From assembly GCA_964640085.1 (NCBI GenBank), contig CAZXFA010000001.1, positions 124,001-188,000 on the forward strand: DNA of 64,000 nucleotides. Reading direction: 5' to 3'. Within the stretch, counting starts at the first letter, position 1, and each line of letters opens with the position of its first letter. The position numbers and the translations under genes are program-made. The DNA comes from CAZXFA01 sp964640085 (GTDB taxonomy: Bacteria; Actinomycetota; UBA4738; HRBIN12). Below the pieces are notes generated by a model. That model saw only the letters and a program-made list of their open reading frames with translations. It did no database searches and was not told the origin of the DNA. Below, piece after piece: positions 8,112-17,194 of this stretch.

Positions 8112-9400
8112 CGCACCGGAGCGTCGAGGTCCCGGTGATCGCCCGCGTCGAAGGCGAGGGGGCCCTCCATGTCCGCTTGGAGGATCACTCGATCACCGAC
8201 CTGAGGCTGGAGATCTACGAGCCGCCGCGGTTCTTCGAAGCGTTCCTGCGCGGTCGCCACTTCAACGAGGTGCCCGACATCGTGCCGCGGATCTGCGGCA
8301 TCTGCCCGGTCGCCTACCAGATGAGCGCCGTGCACGGGCTCGAGCGCCTGTTCGGCGTGCAGGTGCCGGAGGGCACGCACGAGCTCCGGCGGCTCTTCTA
8401 CTGCGGCGAATGGATCGAGAGCCACGTGCTGCACGTGTTCCTCCTCGCCGCGCCGGACTACCTGGCCCTCCCGAACGCGATCGAGATGGCCAAGACGCAC
8501 CCCGAGCTGGTGAAGACCGCGCTCGCGATCAAACGGATCGGCAACGACCTGATGGCCGTGATCGGTGGCCGTGAGATCCACCCGGTCTCCCCCCGCGTCG
8601 GCGGGTTCTCGAAGGCTCCGCGGCGCAGGGATCTCGCACCGTTCCTCCCCCGACTGGAGTGGGCCCTGGGGTGGATGCCGGGGATCGCGGACTTCGCCGC
8701 GTCGCTGCCCGCTCCGGCGCTCGCTCGTCCCGTCGAGCTCGTCTCGATGGTGAGCGAAGACGAGTACCCGATGAACGTGGGAGCGATGGGTTCCACCGAA
8801 GGTCGGCGGTTCGACGCCCCGACCTACGAGGTGGTCACGCGCGAGGAGCACGTGGAGCACTCGAACGCCCTGCACTCGGTGATGAGCGACACCGGAACCC
8901 CGTACTTCACGGGACCGCTCGCCCGCGTGAACCTGAACGCCCAGCACCTCACGCCGATCGCCCGCGAGGTGGCGGAGCGGACCGGTCTGCGCGTTCCCGA
9001 GGGCGACCCGTTCTTCTCCCTCGCCGCCCGGCTGGTCGAGACCACGCTCGCGATCGAGGAGTCGATCCGCATCATCGGGTCGTACGTGGCGCCAGATCCT
9101 CCGATGGTGGAGCCGGTTCCGCGAGCGGGTCGGGCGATTTGGACCACCGAGGCGCCACGTGGGACCCTCTACCACCGCTACGACGTGGCCGAGGACGGCA
9201 CGATCGTCGAGGCGAAGATCGTCCCGCCCACCTCACAGAACCTCCGTCACATGGAGGAGGACCTGCGGATCTTCCTCCCCGGGGTGCTCGATCGATCGGA
9301 CGAGGAGCTCACCCGCCTGTGCGAGATGGTGGTGCGGAACTACGACCCCTGCATCTCGTGCGCGACTCACTTCCTCCGTCTCGACATCGAGCGGGCGTAG
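8108..9400 (+). CDS. hydA: Group 3b [NiFe] hydrogenase large (alpha) subunit
   Basis: The 430-residue catalytic subunit carries both cysteine pairs that hold the NiFe centre: RICGICP with C63 and C66, and DPCISCATH with C415, C418 and H421. Nine residues follow His421 and would be removed by the downstream protease after nickel insertion. The GTG overlaps the hydD stop by 4 bp. Known group 3b enzymes interconvert H2 and NADPH and can reduce sulfur; which direction this one runs cannot be read from sequence. It is a few dozen residues on either side of usual length, with no broken motif. Confidence 0.96.
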   Translation: MTHRSVEVPVIARVEGEGALHVRLEDHSITDLRLEIYEPPRFFEAFLRGRHFNEVPDIVPRICGICPVAYQMSAVHGLERLFGVQVPEGTHELRRLFYCGEWIESHVLHVFLLAAPDYLALPNAIEMAKTHPELVKTALAIKRIGNDLMAVIGGREIHPVSPRVGGFSKAPRRRDLAPFLPRLEWALGWMPGIADFAASLPAPALARPVELVSMVSEDEYPMNVGAMGSTEGRRFDAPTYEVVTREEHVEHSNALHSVMSDTGTPYFTGPLARVNLNAQHLTPIAREVAERTGLRVPEGDPFFSLAARLVETTLAIEESIRIIGSYVAPDPPMVEPVPRAGRAIWTTEAPRGTLYHRYDVAEDGTIVEAKIVPPTSQNLRHMEEDLRIFLPGVLDRSDEELTRLCEMVVRNYDPCISCATHFLRLDIERA

Positions 9401-9410
9401 GCTCGCGTCC

Positions 9411-9890
9411 ATGCCCAGGGTCCGAGTGATCGGCTGCGGCACCCTCGACGCCGGCGACGACGCGGTGGGGATCCTCGCCGTCCGGGCGGCTCGGGGGCGG
9501 CTGGCCTCGATGGGCGTGGAGGTCCTCGAGTCCGCCTCGCCCCTCGACCTGGTGCACCTGGTCGAGGGGGTGGACGCCGCGGTCATCGTGGACGGCGTGC
9601 GGGCTCCCTCCGGCGGTCGGGATCCCGGCGAGCTCGTCCGGGCCGAGGCCGGACCCGGCGAGCCGCTCTCCGCCGAGCTCCGGTCCTCGCTCTCCTCCCA
9701 CGGCCTGGGGCTGGCCGAGGCGGTCGGCCTGACGGCCGCGCTCGGGACCGCTCCCCGAGTGATCGTCCTGGGGGTCGAGGTGGAGGAGGTCACGGCCGGT
9801 GCCGGACTCTCACCCTCGGTCGCCGCGGCGCTCTCCGCCCTGGTCGAGCGTCTGTTGGCCGAAGTGGCCCGGCTGCGCGGCTCGGGCTAG
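9411..9890 (+). CDS. Hydrogenase maturation protease (for HydA)
   Basis: The 159-residue protein is of the HyaD/HycI peptidase M52 family, which trims the large-subunit C-terminus after nickel insertion. It keeps the N-terminal GCG...GDDAVG nickel-sensing acid motif and the central VIVDGV acid, and ends at family length. The usual Asn of the GNxxxxDD motif is Thr here. It begins 11 bp after hydA and shares its operon, so HydA is the likely substrate. A second protease accompanies mvhA further on. Confidence 0.88.
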   Translation: MPRVRVIGCGTLDAGDDAVGILAVRAARGRLASMGVEVLESASPLDLVHLVEGVDAAVIVDGVRAPSGGRDPGELVRAEAGPGEPLSAELRSSLSSHGLGLAEAVGLTAALGTAPRVIVLGVEVEEVTAGAGLSPSVAAALSALVERLLAEVARLRGSG

Positions 9891-10059
9891 CCGCAACGCG
9901 CGGACCGTCCGTCCCGGAGGTCCCGGGACCCGCTACCCATCGTCCGGGCCGTCCGGCGGAGCCATCCTTGTGGCGCCAGATCGTTCGGGTGCGTTGGCAT
10001 CCCGGCGAACGGACGTGGATCGAACCGGGCGTGACGCAGGACGACATCGGGAGCGACGG

Positions 10060-10731
10060 ATGATGCGGCGGAACGGGTCACGCGGGAAGGTCAAGAGCCA
10101 GACGGAGTTCGAAGCCCACCTGGCCCCGGGGTTCGCCGCGGAGATCGCGGTCGAGGTCCCGGACGGCGATCGGCTGCTTGGCTGTCTCCAGTGCGGGACG
10201 TGCAGCGGGGCGTGTCCCCTGAGCATGTACATGGACCTCACGCCGCGCCGGGTGATCGAGCTGACGAGGGCCGGGGCGCGGGACGAGGTGCTCGGCAGCT
10301 ACACGATCTGGGTGTGCGCCTCTTGCTACGCGTGCACCGTCCAATGCCCGAAGCAGATCCCCATCACCGAGATCATGCACGCGTTCCGCCGTCGGGCGTT
10401 CGAGGCGGGCGTCTACCCGAAGCGCTTCACGAACCCGGTGATGACCCGCGAGCTGGTCGCGATGGCCGAGGAGCGAGGTCGGAGCACCGAGTCGTGGATC
10501 GCGATGAAGGCCTACCTGCGGACGGATCCGCTCCAGCTCCTCAAGCACGCGGTCGTCGGCCTGCGCTTGATGCTGCGGGGCCGGATGAGTTTCAAGCGGG
10601 AGTCGATACGGGACCGCCGGCAGTTCACCGCGCTGCTGCGGGCGGTGGAGGCGGGGCCGGCCGCATCCGGACAGGCCCCGCAACCGCCTGTGGTCCGTGA
10701 GGCTTTCCCGGCCGCGGAGGGAGCCCCATGA
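10060..10731 (+). CDS. hdrC: Heterodisulfide reductase subunit C-like protein
   Basis: The 223-residue iron-sulfur protein matches HdrC. Two [4Fe-4S] motifs are visible, CLQCGTCSGACP near residue 45 and CASCYACTVQCP near residue 90, followed by a helical C-terminal part. HdrC passes electrons from HdrA to HdrB. Two adjacent ATGs are possible and differ by one residue. The stop overlaps the hdrB start by 4 bp. About 170 bp without a gene separate it from the upstream protease, so this may be the start of a separate transcription unit. Confidence 0.9.
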   Translation: MMRRNGSRGKVKSQTEFEAHLAPGFAAEIAVEVPDGDRLLGCLQCGTCSGACPLSMYMDLTPRRVIELTRAGARDEVLGSYTIWVCASCYACTVQCPKQIPITEIMHAFRRRAFEAGVYPKRFTNPVMTRELVAMAEERGRSTESWIAMKAYLRTDPLQLLKHAVVGLRLMLRGRMSFKRESIRDRRQFTALLRAVEAGPAASGQAPQPPVVREAFPAAEGAP

Positions 10732-11654
10732 GATACCCCTACTACCCAGGCTGCTCCGTGGGCGGCACCGCGAAGGCCTACGAGGAGTCGCTGCTGGCCG
10801 TCCTGGAGGCGTTCGGCCGGGGCCTGGCCGAGCTGGACGACTGGAACTGCTGCGGAGCGAGCGCGGCGCCCTCGATCGACGAAGATCGGGCGATCGCCCT
10901 CTCGGCCCGGAACCTCGCGATCGCCGAGGAGCAGGCGGAGGACTCGGCGCCGATCGACCTCCTCACCCCGTGTGCCGGCTGCTACCGGGCCCTCCTGGCG
11001 GCCCAGCACTCCCTGGAGCAGCGACCGGCGGTCGCGCGCCGGATCGACGGCGCGCTCCAGGCGATCGGGCTGCGGTACGACCGTCGGGTCCACGTGCGCC
11101 ACGTCTTGGACGTGCTGGCGAACGAGATCGGGACCGAGGCGATCTCGGCCGCAGTCACCCGGCCTCTGGAGGGGGTGAAGGTCGCCTGCTACTACGGCTG
11201 CCTGCTCGTGCGTCCGAACGCGACGTTCGACGACCAGCGGGATCCGACGTCGATGGATCGGCTGATGGAGGCCGTCGGCGCAGAGGCGATCGACTGGCCG
11301 CTGAAGACGCGGTGCTGCGGCGGGTCGTGCTACGGGGCCGATCCGTTCAGCGGGACGACGCCGCAGGGTGCCCTGTCGCTCAGCTACGCGCTCCTGCGGG
11401 AGGCCAGCCGCCGCGGGGCCGATGCGGTGGTCACCGCGTGCCCGCTGTGCCAGTTCAACCTGGAGGCGTTCCAGGGCGAGATGACGCGGACGTTCGCCTC
11501 ACCCATCGACGTGACGGTGGGCTACGTCACGCAGTTCGTCGGTCTGGCGCTGGGGCTCTCTGAGCGGCGGCTGGGGATCCACCGGATGCTCCGGTGGCGG
11601 CTGCCCGAGCGCGAGCCGGTCGCGGCGGAAGGAGGCGTCGATGCGCGAGCCTGA
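10728..11654 (+). CDS. hdrB: Heterodisulfide reductase subunit B-like protein
   Basis: The 308-residue protein has two CCG domains. Each has the cysteine pattern that in methanogen HdrB builds the noncubane clusters reducing CoM-S-S-CoB: GCS / WNCCGAS / TPCAGCY in the first half, and YYGCLL / RCCGGSCYG / TACPLCQ in the second. Actinobacteria have no CoM-S-S-CoB, so the acceptor must be another disulfide or thiol compound, or none. It overlaps hdrA by 14 bp. Family length and all cysteines look normal. Confidence 0.92.
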   Translation: MRYPYYPGCSVGGTAKAYEESLLAVLEAFGRGLAELDDWNCCGASAAPSIDEDRAIALSARNLAIAEEQAEDSAPIDLLTPCAGCYRALLAAQHSLEQRPAVARRIDGALQAIGLRYDRRVHVRHVLDVLANEIGTEAISAAVTRPLEGVKVACYYGCLLVRPNATFDDQRDPTSMDRLMEAVGAEAIDWPLKTRCCGGSCYGADPFSGTTPQGALSLSYALLREASRRGADAVVTACPLCQFNLEAFQGEMTRTFASPIDVTVGYVTQFVGLALGLSERRLGIHRMLRWRLPEREPVAAEGGVDARA

Positions 11655-13662
11655 GCGCGAGCTCGAGCCCGGGCTGTCCCCGAACGGGGGCCCGAGGATC
11701 GGCGTCTACGTCTGCCACTGCGGCCTGAACATCGCCGGCAAGGTGGACGTGCAGGCCGTGGTCGACTTCGCGGCGAGCTTGCCCGACGTGGCGGTGGCCC
11801 GCGACTACAGGTTCATGTGCTCCGACCCCGGTCAGGACCTGATCGAGGAGGACGTGCGCGCCGGGCTCGTGAACCGGGTGGTGGTCGCGTCGTGCTCGCC
11901 GCTGATGCACGAGGCCACGTTCCGGCGCGCCACGGCCGAGGGCGGGACGAGCCCGTTCCACTTCCAGATGGCGAGCATCCGCGAGCACGTCTCGTGGGTG
12001 ACGGTCCGCGGCGAGGACGCGACGGAGAAGGCCAAGGCCCTGGTCGCGGGTGCCGTTCGTCGCGTCGCCCTCCACGAGTACCTGGAGCCGCGGAAGGCCT
12101 CGGTCACGGCCGACGTGATGGTGGTGGGGGGCGGGATCGCGGGGATCCACGCAGCCCTCACGATGGCCGACGCAGGCAAGCACGTGTACCTGGTCGAGCG
12201 CGAGAGCACGCTCGGGGGCCACATGGCCAAGTTCGACAAGACCTTCCCCACGCTCGATTGCGCCGCGTGCATCCTGACGCCGAAGATGTCCCAGGTGCGC
12301 TCGCACCCGAACATCACCCTCTGGACCTACTCGGACGTCGTGAGCGTCGAAGGCTTCACGGGCGACTTCACGGTCCGGGTCCGCCACCGCCCCCGGTACG
12401 TGATCGAGGAGCTGTGCACAGGGTGTCTGGAGTGTATCGAGAAGTGCATCCACAAGCAGGGCAAGTTCGAGGACGAGTTCAACGAGGGGCTCGGCAAGCG
12501 TAAGCCGATCTACATCCCGTTCCCCCAGGCCACGCCCCCGGTGGTGGTCGTCGACCCCGACACGTGCATCTGGTTCAAGACGGGCAAGTGCCCGCAGACC
12601 TGCATCGAAGCGTGCGAGCGGGGCGCGTTCGACTTCGAGCAGAAGGAGACGTTCGATGAGGTGAAGGTCGGTGCGATCGTCCTCGCCACCGGATTCAAGA
12701 CGTTCGACGCTACACGCGCGCCCGAGTACGGCTATGGCATCCACCCGAATGTCTACACGAGCCTCGAGGTCGAGCGCCTGTTCAACGCCGCGGGTCCGAC
12801 GGGCGGCGAGCCGATCCTGCGCGACGGCACGCGTCCGCGCTCGGTCGGGATCATCCACTGCGTGGGGTCGCGGGACGAGCGTTACAACGCCTACTGCTCG
12901 CGCGTGTGCTGCATGTACTCGCTCAAGCTCGCGCACCTGGTCAAGGAGCGCACCGGAGCCGAGGTCTACCAGTTCTACATCGACATGCGAACGCCCGGGA
13001 AGGGCTACGAGGAGTTCTACGACAAGATCCTCAAGGAGGGCACGCACCTGATCCGCGGCCGGGTGGCCGAGGTGACCGACGAGGCGATCTCGCCCGAGGA
13101 GCAGGGGCACCTCGTGATCCGGGCCGAGGACACGCTGATCGGCTTGGTGCGGCGGATCCCGGTGGACATGGTGATCCTCGCGGTCGGCTTGGAGCCTCAA
13201 CCCGACGCCCAGGACGTGCGTCGCCTGTTCAACATCTCCTGCGGCAGCGAGGGGTTCTTCACGGAGCGGCACCCCAAGCTCGCGCCGGTCTCCACGTTCA
13301 CCGACGGCGTGTTCCTGGCCGGCGCGTGCCAGGGACCGAAGGACATCCCGGACACGGTGGCCCAGGCGGGCGCCGCGGCGGCGGAGGTGCTGGCGATGGT
13401 CGATCGCGGCTTCGTGATGCTGGAGGCGAACACGGCTTTCATCGACGAGGCCGCGTGTTCGGGCTGCAAGACCTGCGTGGGGCTCTGCCCCTTCGGCGCG
13501 ATCTCCTTCGACGAGGAACGGAAGAAGGCGGCCGTGAACGAGGTGGTCTGCAAGGGCTGCGGGATCTGCGTGGGCGCCTGCCCGTCCGGCGCCGCTCAGC
13601 AGCACCTGTTCACCGACGCGCAGATCCTCTCCGAGATCGAGGGGGTGCTCGAGTATGTCTGA
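11641..13662 (+). CDS. hdrA: Heterodisulfide reductase subunit A-like flavoprotein
   Basis: The 673-residue protein is HdrA, the flavin-containing electron-bifurcating hub. In order it shows an N-terminal domain with a VCHCGLN motif and an FAD-binding VVGGGIAGIHAA near residue 160. Next are a cysteine pair in DCAACILTPKM, and a CTGCLECIEKC cluster motif near residue 260. Towards the end are two ferredoxin-type motifs, CSGCKTCVGLCP and CKGCGICVGACP. In characterised complexes it takes electrons from MvhD and splits them between ferredoxin and HdrB. Its start lies within the end of hdrB, and mvhD starts within its last codons, so the set is tightly coupled. Confidence 0.95.
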   Translation: MREPERELEPGLSPNGGPRIGVYVCHCGLNIAGKVDVQAVVDFAASLPDVAVARDYRFMCSDPGQDLIEEDVRAGLVNRVVVASCSPLMHEATFRRATAEGGTSPFHFQMASIREHVSWVTVRGEDATEKAKALVAGAVRRVALHEYLEPRKASVTADVMVVGGGIAGIHAALTMADAGKHVYLVERESTLGGHMAKFDKTFPTLDCAACILTPKMSQVRSHPNITLWTYSDVVSVEGFTGDFTVRVRHRPRYVIEELCTGCLECIEKCIHKQGKFEDEFNEGLGKRKPIYIPFPQATPPVVVVDPDTCIWFKTGKCPQTCIEACERGAFDFEQKETFDEVKVGAIVLATGFKTFDATRAPEYGYGIHPNVYTSLEVERLFNAAGPTGGEPILRDGTRPRSVGIIHCVGSRDERYNAYCSRVCCMYSLKLAHLVKERTGAEVYQFYIDMRTPGKGYEEFYDKILKEGTHLIRGRVAEVTDEAISPEEQGHLVIRAEDTLIGLVRRIPVDMVILAVGLEPQPDAQDVRRLFNISCGSEGFFTERHPKLAPVSTFTDGVFLAGACQGPKDIPDTVAQAGAAAAEVLAMVDRGFVMLEANTAFIDEAACSGCKTCVGLCPFGAISFDEERKKAAVNEVVCKGCGICVGACPSGAAQQHLFTDAQILSEIEGVLEYV

Positions 13663-14191
13663 GGCCCAGCGCGTCCAGACCGTGGGGCCCGATGGCGCCC
13701 GCCCGAACGCCGAGCGTCCCTTCGAGCCCAAGATCGTGGCGTTCTTCTGCAACTGGTGCACGTACACGGCGGCGGACCTGGCCGGGATCTCCCGGATGCA
13801 GTACGCGCCGAACGTTCGGGTGATCCGGCTGATGTGCTCGGGCCGGGTGGACCCGCAGTTCGTTCTGGCGGCACTGCGCGAGGGGGCCGACGGCGTGCTG
13901 ATCGGTGGGTGCCACCCAGGCGACTGCCACTACCAGGAGGGCAACTACAACGCGCTGCGCCGCTTCGAGGTCCTGCGCCGGATGCTCCGCGACTTCGGGA
14001 TCGAGGACGAGCGGGTGCGGCTGGAGTGGATCTCGGCGGCCGAGGGCGACAAGGTGCAACGGGTGTGCGACGAGATCACCGAGCAGGTCCGGGCGCTCGG
14101 GCCGCTGCACCTGACGATCCCGGGGACCGTCGCGACGGACGAGACCGCGGGCGCACCGGCGCCCGAGCCGGTCGGGCTGGGGGCGCGATGA
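13655..14191 (+). CDS. mvhD: F420-non-reducing hydrogenase iron-sulfur subunit D
   Basis: The 178-residue MvhD-family protein carries a [2Fe-2S] cluster and links the hydrogenase to HdrA. The visible ligands are in FFCNWCTYTAADLAG, LMCSGRVDP and GGCHPGDCHYQEGN. It overlaps hdrA by 8 bp and mvhG by 4 bp. Its position between hdrA and the hydrogenase subunits mirrors its physical place in methanogen MvhADG-HdrABC. Confidence 0.93.
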   Translation: MSEAQRVQTVGPDGARPNAERPFEPKIVAFFCNWCTYTAADLAGISRMQYAPNVRVIRLMCSGRVDPQFVLAALREGADGVLIGGCHPGDCHYQEGNYNALRRFEVLRRMLRDFGIEDERVRLEWISAAEGDKVQRVCDEITEQVRALGPLHLTIPGTVATDETAGAPAPEPVGLGAR

Positions 14192-15234
14192 AGCCGAAGG
14201 TCGCCTTCTACTGGTGCGCCTCGTGCGGCGGCTGCGAGGAGGCGGTCGTCGACCTCAACGAGGCGATCCTCGACGTGGTCGAGGCGGTGGACATCGTCTT
14301 CTGGCCGGTTGCCATGGACTTCAAGGTCTCCGACGTCGAGGCCCTAGCCGACGGCGAGCTCGCCGCCGCGTTCGTGAACGGCGCGATCCGCACCTCCGAG
14401 CAGGCCGAGATGGCCGAGCTGCTGCGTCGCAAGGCCGGCGTCGTCGTGGCGTTCGGCGCCTGCGCGTGGCTGGGGGGCATCCCGGGCCTGGCGAACCTGT
14501 CCAGCCGCGACTCGATCCTGGCGGAGGTCTACCACGACCTCCCGAGCGTGCAGGACGGGGACGGCGCCACGCCGCGCGAGGAGACCGACGTGCCCGAGGG
14601 TCGGCTGCGTCTGCCCGCTTTCGGCGGGGACGTGCGCACGCTTGACCAGGTGATCGACGTCGACTACTTCCTCCCCGGCTGCCCGCCGCCCTCCGAGCTG
14701 ATCGCACAGGCCGTGATGGCGCTGGTGGAAGGTCGCCTGCCGGCGAAGGGATCCGTTCTCGCCCCCGACGTGGCCCTGTGCGCCGAGTGCCCGAGGGTGG
14801 AGACCAAGCCCGAGGACCTCAAGGTGCAGCGGTTCCACCGGCCGTACGAGATCGTGGCCGACGCCGAGACGTGCCTGGTCGCCCAGGGGCTCGTCTGCCT
14901 GGGTCCCGCGACCCGGGCCGGCTGCGGAGCGGTCTGCATCGCCGCGAACATGCCGTGCACCGGCTGCATGGGTCCCACGGGCCGCGTGATCGACCACGGC
15001 GCCAAGGCCCTGTCGGCGATCGCATCGCTGATCGAGCCCCGGGAGCAGGAGGGGGTGGCCGAGCTGGCCGAGGAGCTGGTCGACCCCGTGGGGACCTTCT
15101 ACCGCTACTCCCTGCCGGCCTCGCTGCTGCACCGCCGAGTCGAGCGGAACGGTGGACGGGCCCTGGGCTCGCGGGGGGAGGCGACCGTGGCGTCCGAGCC
15201 GGCGGGCGCCGTCCCGGGAGGTGGGAGCGCATGA
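14188..15234 (+). CDS. mvhG: Group 3c [NiFe] hydrogenase small subunit
   Basis: The 348-residue small subunit has proximal-cluster ligands C13 and C16 (CASCGGCE), a FGACAWLGG motif, a PGCPPP motif, and a cysteine-rich C-terminal part (CAECPR, GPATRAGCGAVC, CTGCMGP). It lacks a Tat signal, so it is cytoplasmic. It is longer than HydD because of an acidic insertion near residues 110-140 and a C-terminal tail of about 40 residues. The ATG overlaps the mvhD stop by 4 bp. Confidence 0.93.
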   Translation: MKPKVAFYWCASCGGCEEAVVDLNEAILDVVEAVDIVFWPVAMDFKVSDVEALADGELAAAFVNGAIRTSEQAEMAELLRRKAGVVVAFGACAWLGGIPGLANLSSRDSILAEVYHDLPSVQDGDGATPREETDVPEGRLRLPAFGGDVRTLDQVIDVDYFLPGCPPPSELIAQAVMALVEGRLPAKGSVLAPDVALCAECPRVETKPEDLKVQRFHRPYEIVADAETCLVAQGLVCLGPATRAGCGAVCIAANMPCTGCMGPTGRVIDHGAKALSAIASLIEPREQEGVAELAEELVDPVGTFYRYSLPASLLHRRVERNGGRALGSRGEATVASEPAGAVPGGGSA

Positions 15235-16694
15235 GCGGCGAGATCCTGATCGACCCCATCACCCGGCTCGAGGGTCACGGGCGGATCCACATCTTCGTGA
15301 ACGATGAGGGGGCGGTGGACCGCGCCTACCTGCAGATCCCCGAGCTGCGGGGGTTCGAGAAGTTCGCGCAGGGCCGGCGGGCCGAGGACATGCCGCAGAT
15401 CACGTCCCGGATCTGCGGGGTGTGCCCGATGGCGCACCACATGGCCGGGACGAAGACGCTGGACGACCTGTACCACGTGGACCCGCCGCCGGCCGCCAAG
15501 AGGGTCCGCGAGATGGTCTACGACGCCTTCATGATCGAGGACCACGCCCTGCACTTCTTCTTCCTCGGCGGGCCGGACTTCGTGGTCGGCCCCGCCGCTC
15601 CGAAGGCCGAGCGGAACATCCTGGGCGTCATCGGCAAGGTCGGGCTGGAGATCGGCAAGGAGGTCATCGGGCTCCGCAAGGAGATCCGAGGGCTGATGAG
15701 CGAGGCCGCAGGCAAGGCGATCCATCCGGTCTTCGGCCTGCCGGGCGGGGTCTCCATGCAGATCTCGCCCGAGCTGCGGGACCGGTTCGTGTCCGGGGCG
15801 GCGCATGCGGTCGAGTTCGGCAGGTTCGCGCTCCAGCTCTTCCGGGACGTCGTCCTATCGAACCCGGCCTACATGGACCTCATCCTGTCCGAGGCCTACA
15901 CGCATCGCACCTACTACATGGGGCTCGTGGACGAGCGGAACCGGACGAACTTCTACGACGGCCGGCTGCGCGTCGTGGGCCCCGACGGGACCGAGCGGCT
16001 CACGTTCGCAGCGAACGAGTACCTGGACCACGTCGCGGAGCACGTCGAGCCGTGGTCGTACATCAAGTTCTGCTACCTGAAGGACGTCGGGTGGACCGGA
16101 TTCGAGGACGGCCCCGACAGCGGGGTGTACGCGGTGGCGCCGCTCGCTCGGCTGAACGTGTCGGAGGGGATGTCGACGCCCGTGGCCCAGGAGGCGTACG
16201 AAGAGTTCTTCTCCACGTTCGGCGGCCGGCCTGTGCACCACACGCTGGCCACCCATTGGGCCCGGTTGGTGGAGATGGTGAACGCGGCAGAGCGGATGGG
16301 TGAGCTGGCGGCCGACCCCGAGATCACGAGCCCGGAGATCCGAACGATCCCGACCCAGACCCCCACCGAGGGCATCGGCGTGGTCGAGGCGCCGCGGGGC
16401 ACGCTCTTCCACCACTACCGGACCGACGAGCGGGGACTGATCACGACGGCGAACCTGGTCGTCGCGACGCAGAACAACGCGGCGCGGATCGCGCTCTCCG
16501 TCGACAAGGCCGCCAAGGAGCTGGTCCACGGGATCGACGTCGACGAGGGGCTCCTGAACGAGGTGGAGATGGCCTTCCGCGCGTACGACCCGTGCTTCGG
16601 CTGCGCGACCCACGCCCTGCCGGGCGAGATGCCGTTGATCGTCGAGATCCGCGACCGGCGGGGGGAGCTCGTCCGCGAGATCCGCAGGGACTGA
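15231..16694 (+). CDS. mvhA: Group 3c [NiFe] hydrogenase large subunit
   Basis: The 487-residue catalytic subunit has both nickel motifs: RICGVCP with C62 and C65, and DPCFGCATH with C455, C458 and H461. A tail of 26 residues follows His461, much longer than the nine of HydA; it would be cut off by a maturation protease or kept as an extension. The gene overlaps mvhG by 4 bp, and a protease gene follows after 5 bp. With MvhD and HdrABC it should form a soluble H2-oxidising or H2-evolving complex. Confidence 0.95.
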   Translation: MSGEILIDPITRLEGHGRIHIFVNDEGAVDRAYLQIPELRGFEKFAQGRRAEDMPQITSRICGVCPMAHHMAGTKTLDDLYHVDPPPAAKRVREMVYDAFMIEDHALHFFFLGGPDFVVGPAAPKAERNILGVIGKVGLEIGKEVIGLRKEIRGLMSEAAGKAIHPVFGLPGGVSMQISPELRDRFVSGAAHAVEFGRFALQLFRDVVLSNPAYMDLILSEAYTHRTYYMGLVDERNRTNFYDGRLRVVGPDGTERLTFAANEYLDHVAEHVEPWSYIKFCYLKDVGWTGFEDGPDSGVYAVAPLARLNVSEGMSTPVAQEAYEEFFSTFGGRPVHHTLATHWARLVEMVNAAERMGELAADPEITSPEIRTIPTQTPTEGIGVVEAPRGTLFHHYRTDERGLITTANLVVATQNNAARIALSVDKAAKELVHGIDVDEGLLNEVEMAFRAYDPCFGCATHALPGEMPLIVEIRDRRGELVREIRRD

Positions 16695-16699
16695 TCCCC

Positions 16700-17194
16700 A
16701 TGCGGGCGCTGGTCCTGGGGCTGGGCAACGAGCTCGCCGGCGACGACTCCGTCGGGGTCTTGGTGGCGCGCGCCGCCCGGCGAGAGCTCGACGGGCTGGC
16801 CGACGTGGTCGAGAGCTCGGCGTCGGGCCTGGCCCTGATCGAGGTGCTGGCCGGCTACGAGCGCGCCGTTGTGGTCGACGCGATCGCGACCGGCCGGACC
16901 CCGCCGGGCACTGTCACGGAGATGGGGCTCGACCAGGTCGGGCGGGTGGTCGCGCCGAGCACGCACCAGGCTGGGCTCCCCGAGCTCGCCGAGGTCGCGC
17001 GCCGCCTGGGGTTGTCCTTCCCGTCGCGGACGCGGGTCCTGGCGGTGGAGGTGGTGGACCCCTACACGCTCGGAGGTCCGCTCAGCGAGCCGGTGGCCGA
17101 CGCCGTGCCCGGGCTCGTGCGCCGAGTGGTCGGGACGGTCCGGCGATGGGAGGCGGAGCAGCCATGCACGACCATCACGCGATCGAGCTCCTGA
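16700..17194 (+). CDS. Hydrogenase maturation protease (for MvhA)
   Basis: The 164-residue M52-family protease has the canonical GLGNELAGDDSVGV motif near its N-terminus and VVVDAI in the middle, the two acids that sense nickel in the precursor. It lies immediately after mvhA and overlaps hypA by 31 bp. It keeps the GN that the first protease lacks. The two proteases are clearly different from each other, so each is probably specific for its own large subunit. Confidence 0.92.
   Translation: MRALVLGLGNELAGDDSVGVLVARAARRELDGLADVVESSASGLALIEVLAGYERAVVVDAIATGRTPPGTVTEMGLDQVGRVVAPSTHQAGLPELAEVARRLGLSFPSRTRVLAVEVVDPYTLGGPLSEPVADAVPGLVRRVVGTVRRWEAEQPCTTITRSSS

Noticed and set aside
9983..10012. 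CGTTCG / CGAACG inverted repeat upstream of hdrC
   Set aside because: Six-base arms 18 bp apart with imperfect inner pairing are expected by chance in this composition; there is no nearby promoter box to give it meaning.
11527..13767. Minus-strand open frame of 746 codons across hdrA
   Set aside because: High G+C content keeps antisense frames open. hdrA on the plus strand has complete cofactor motifs, and the antisense product has none.
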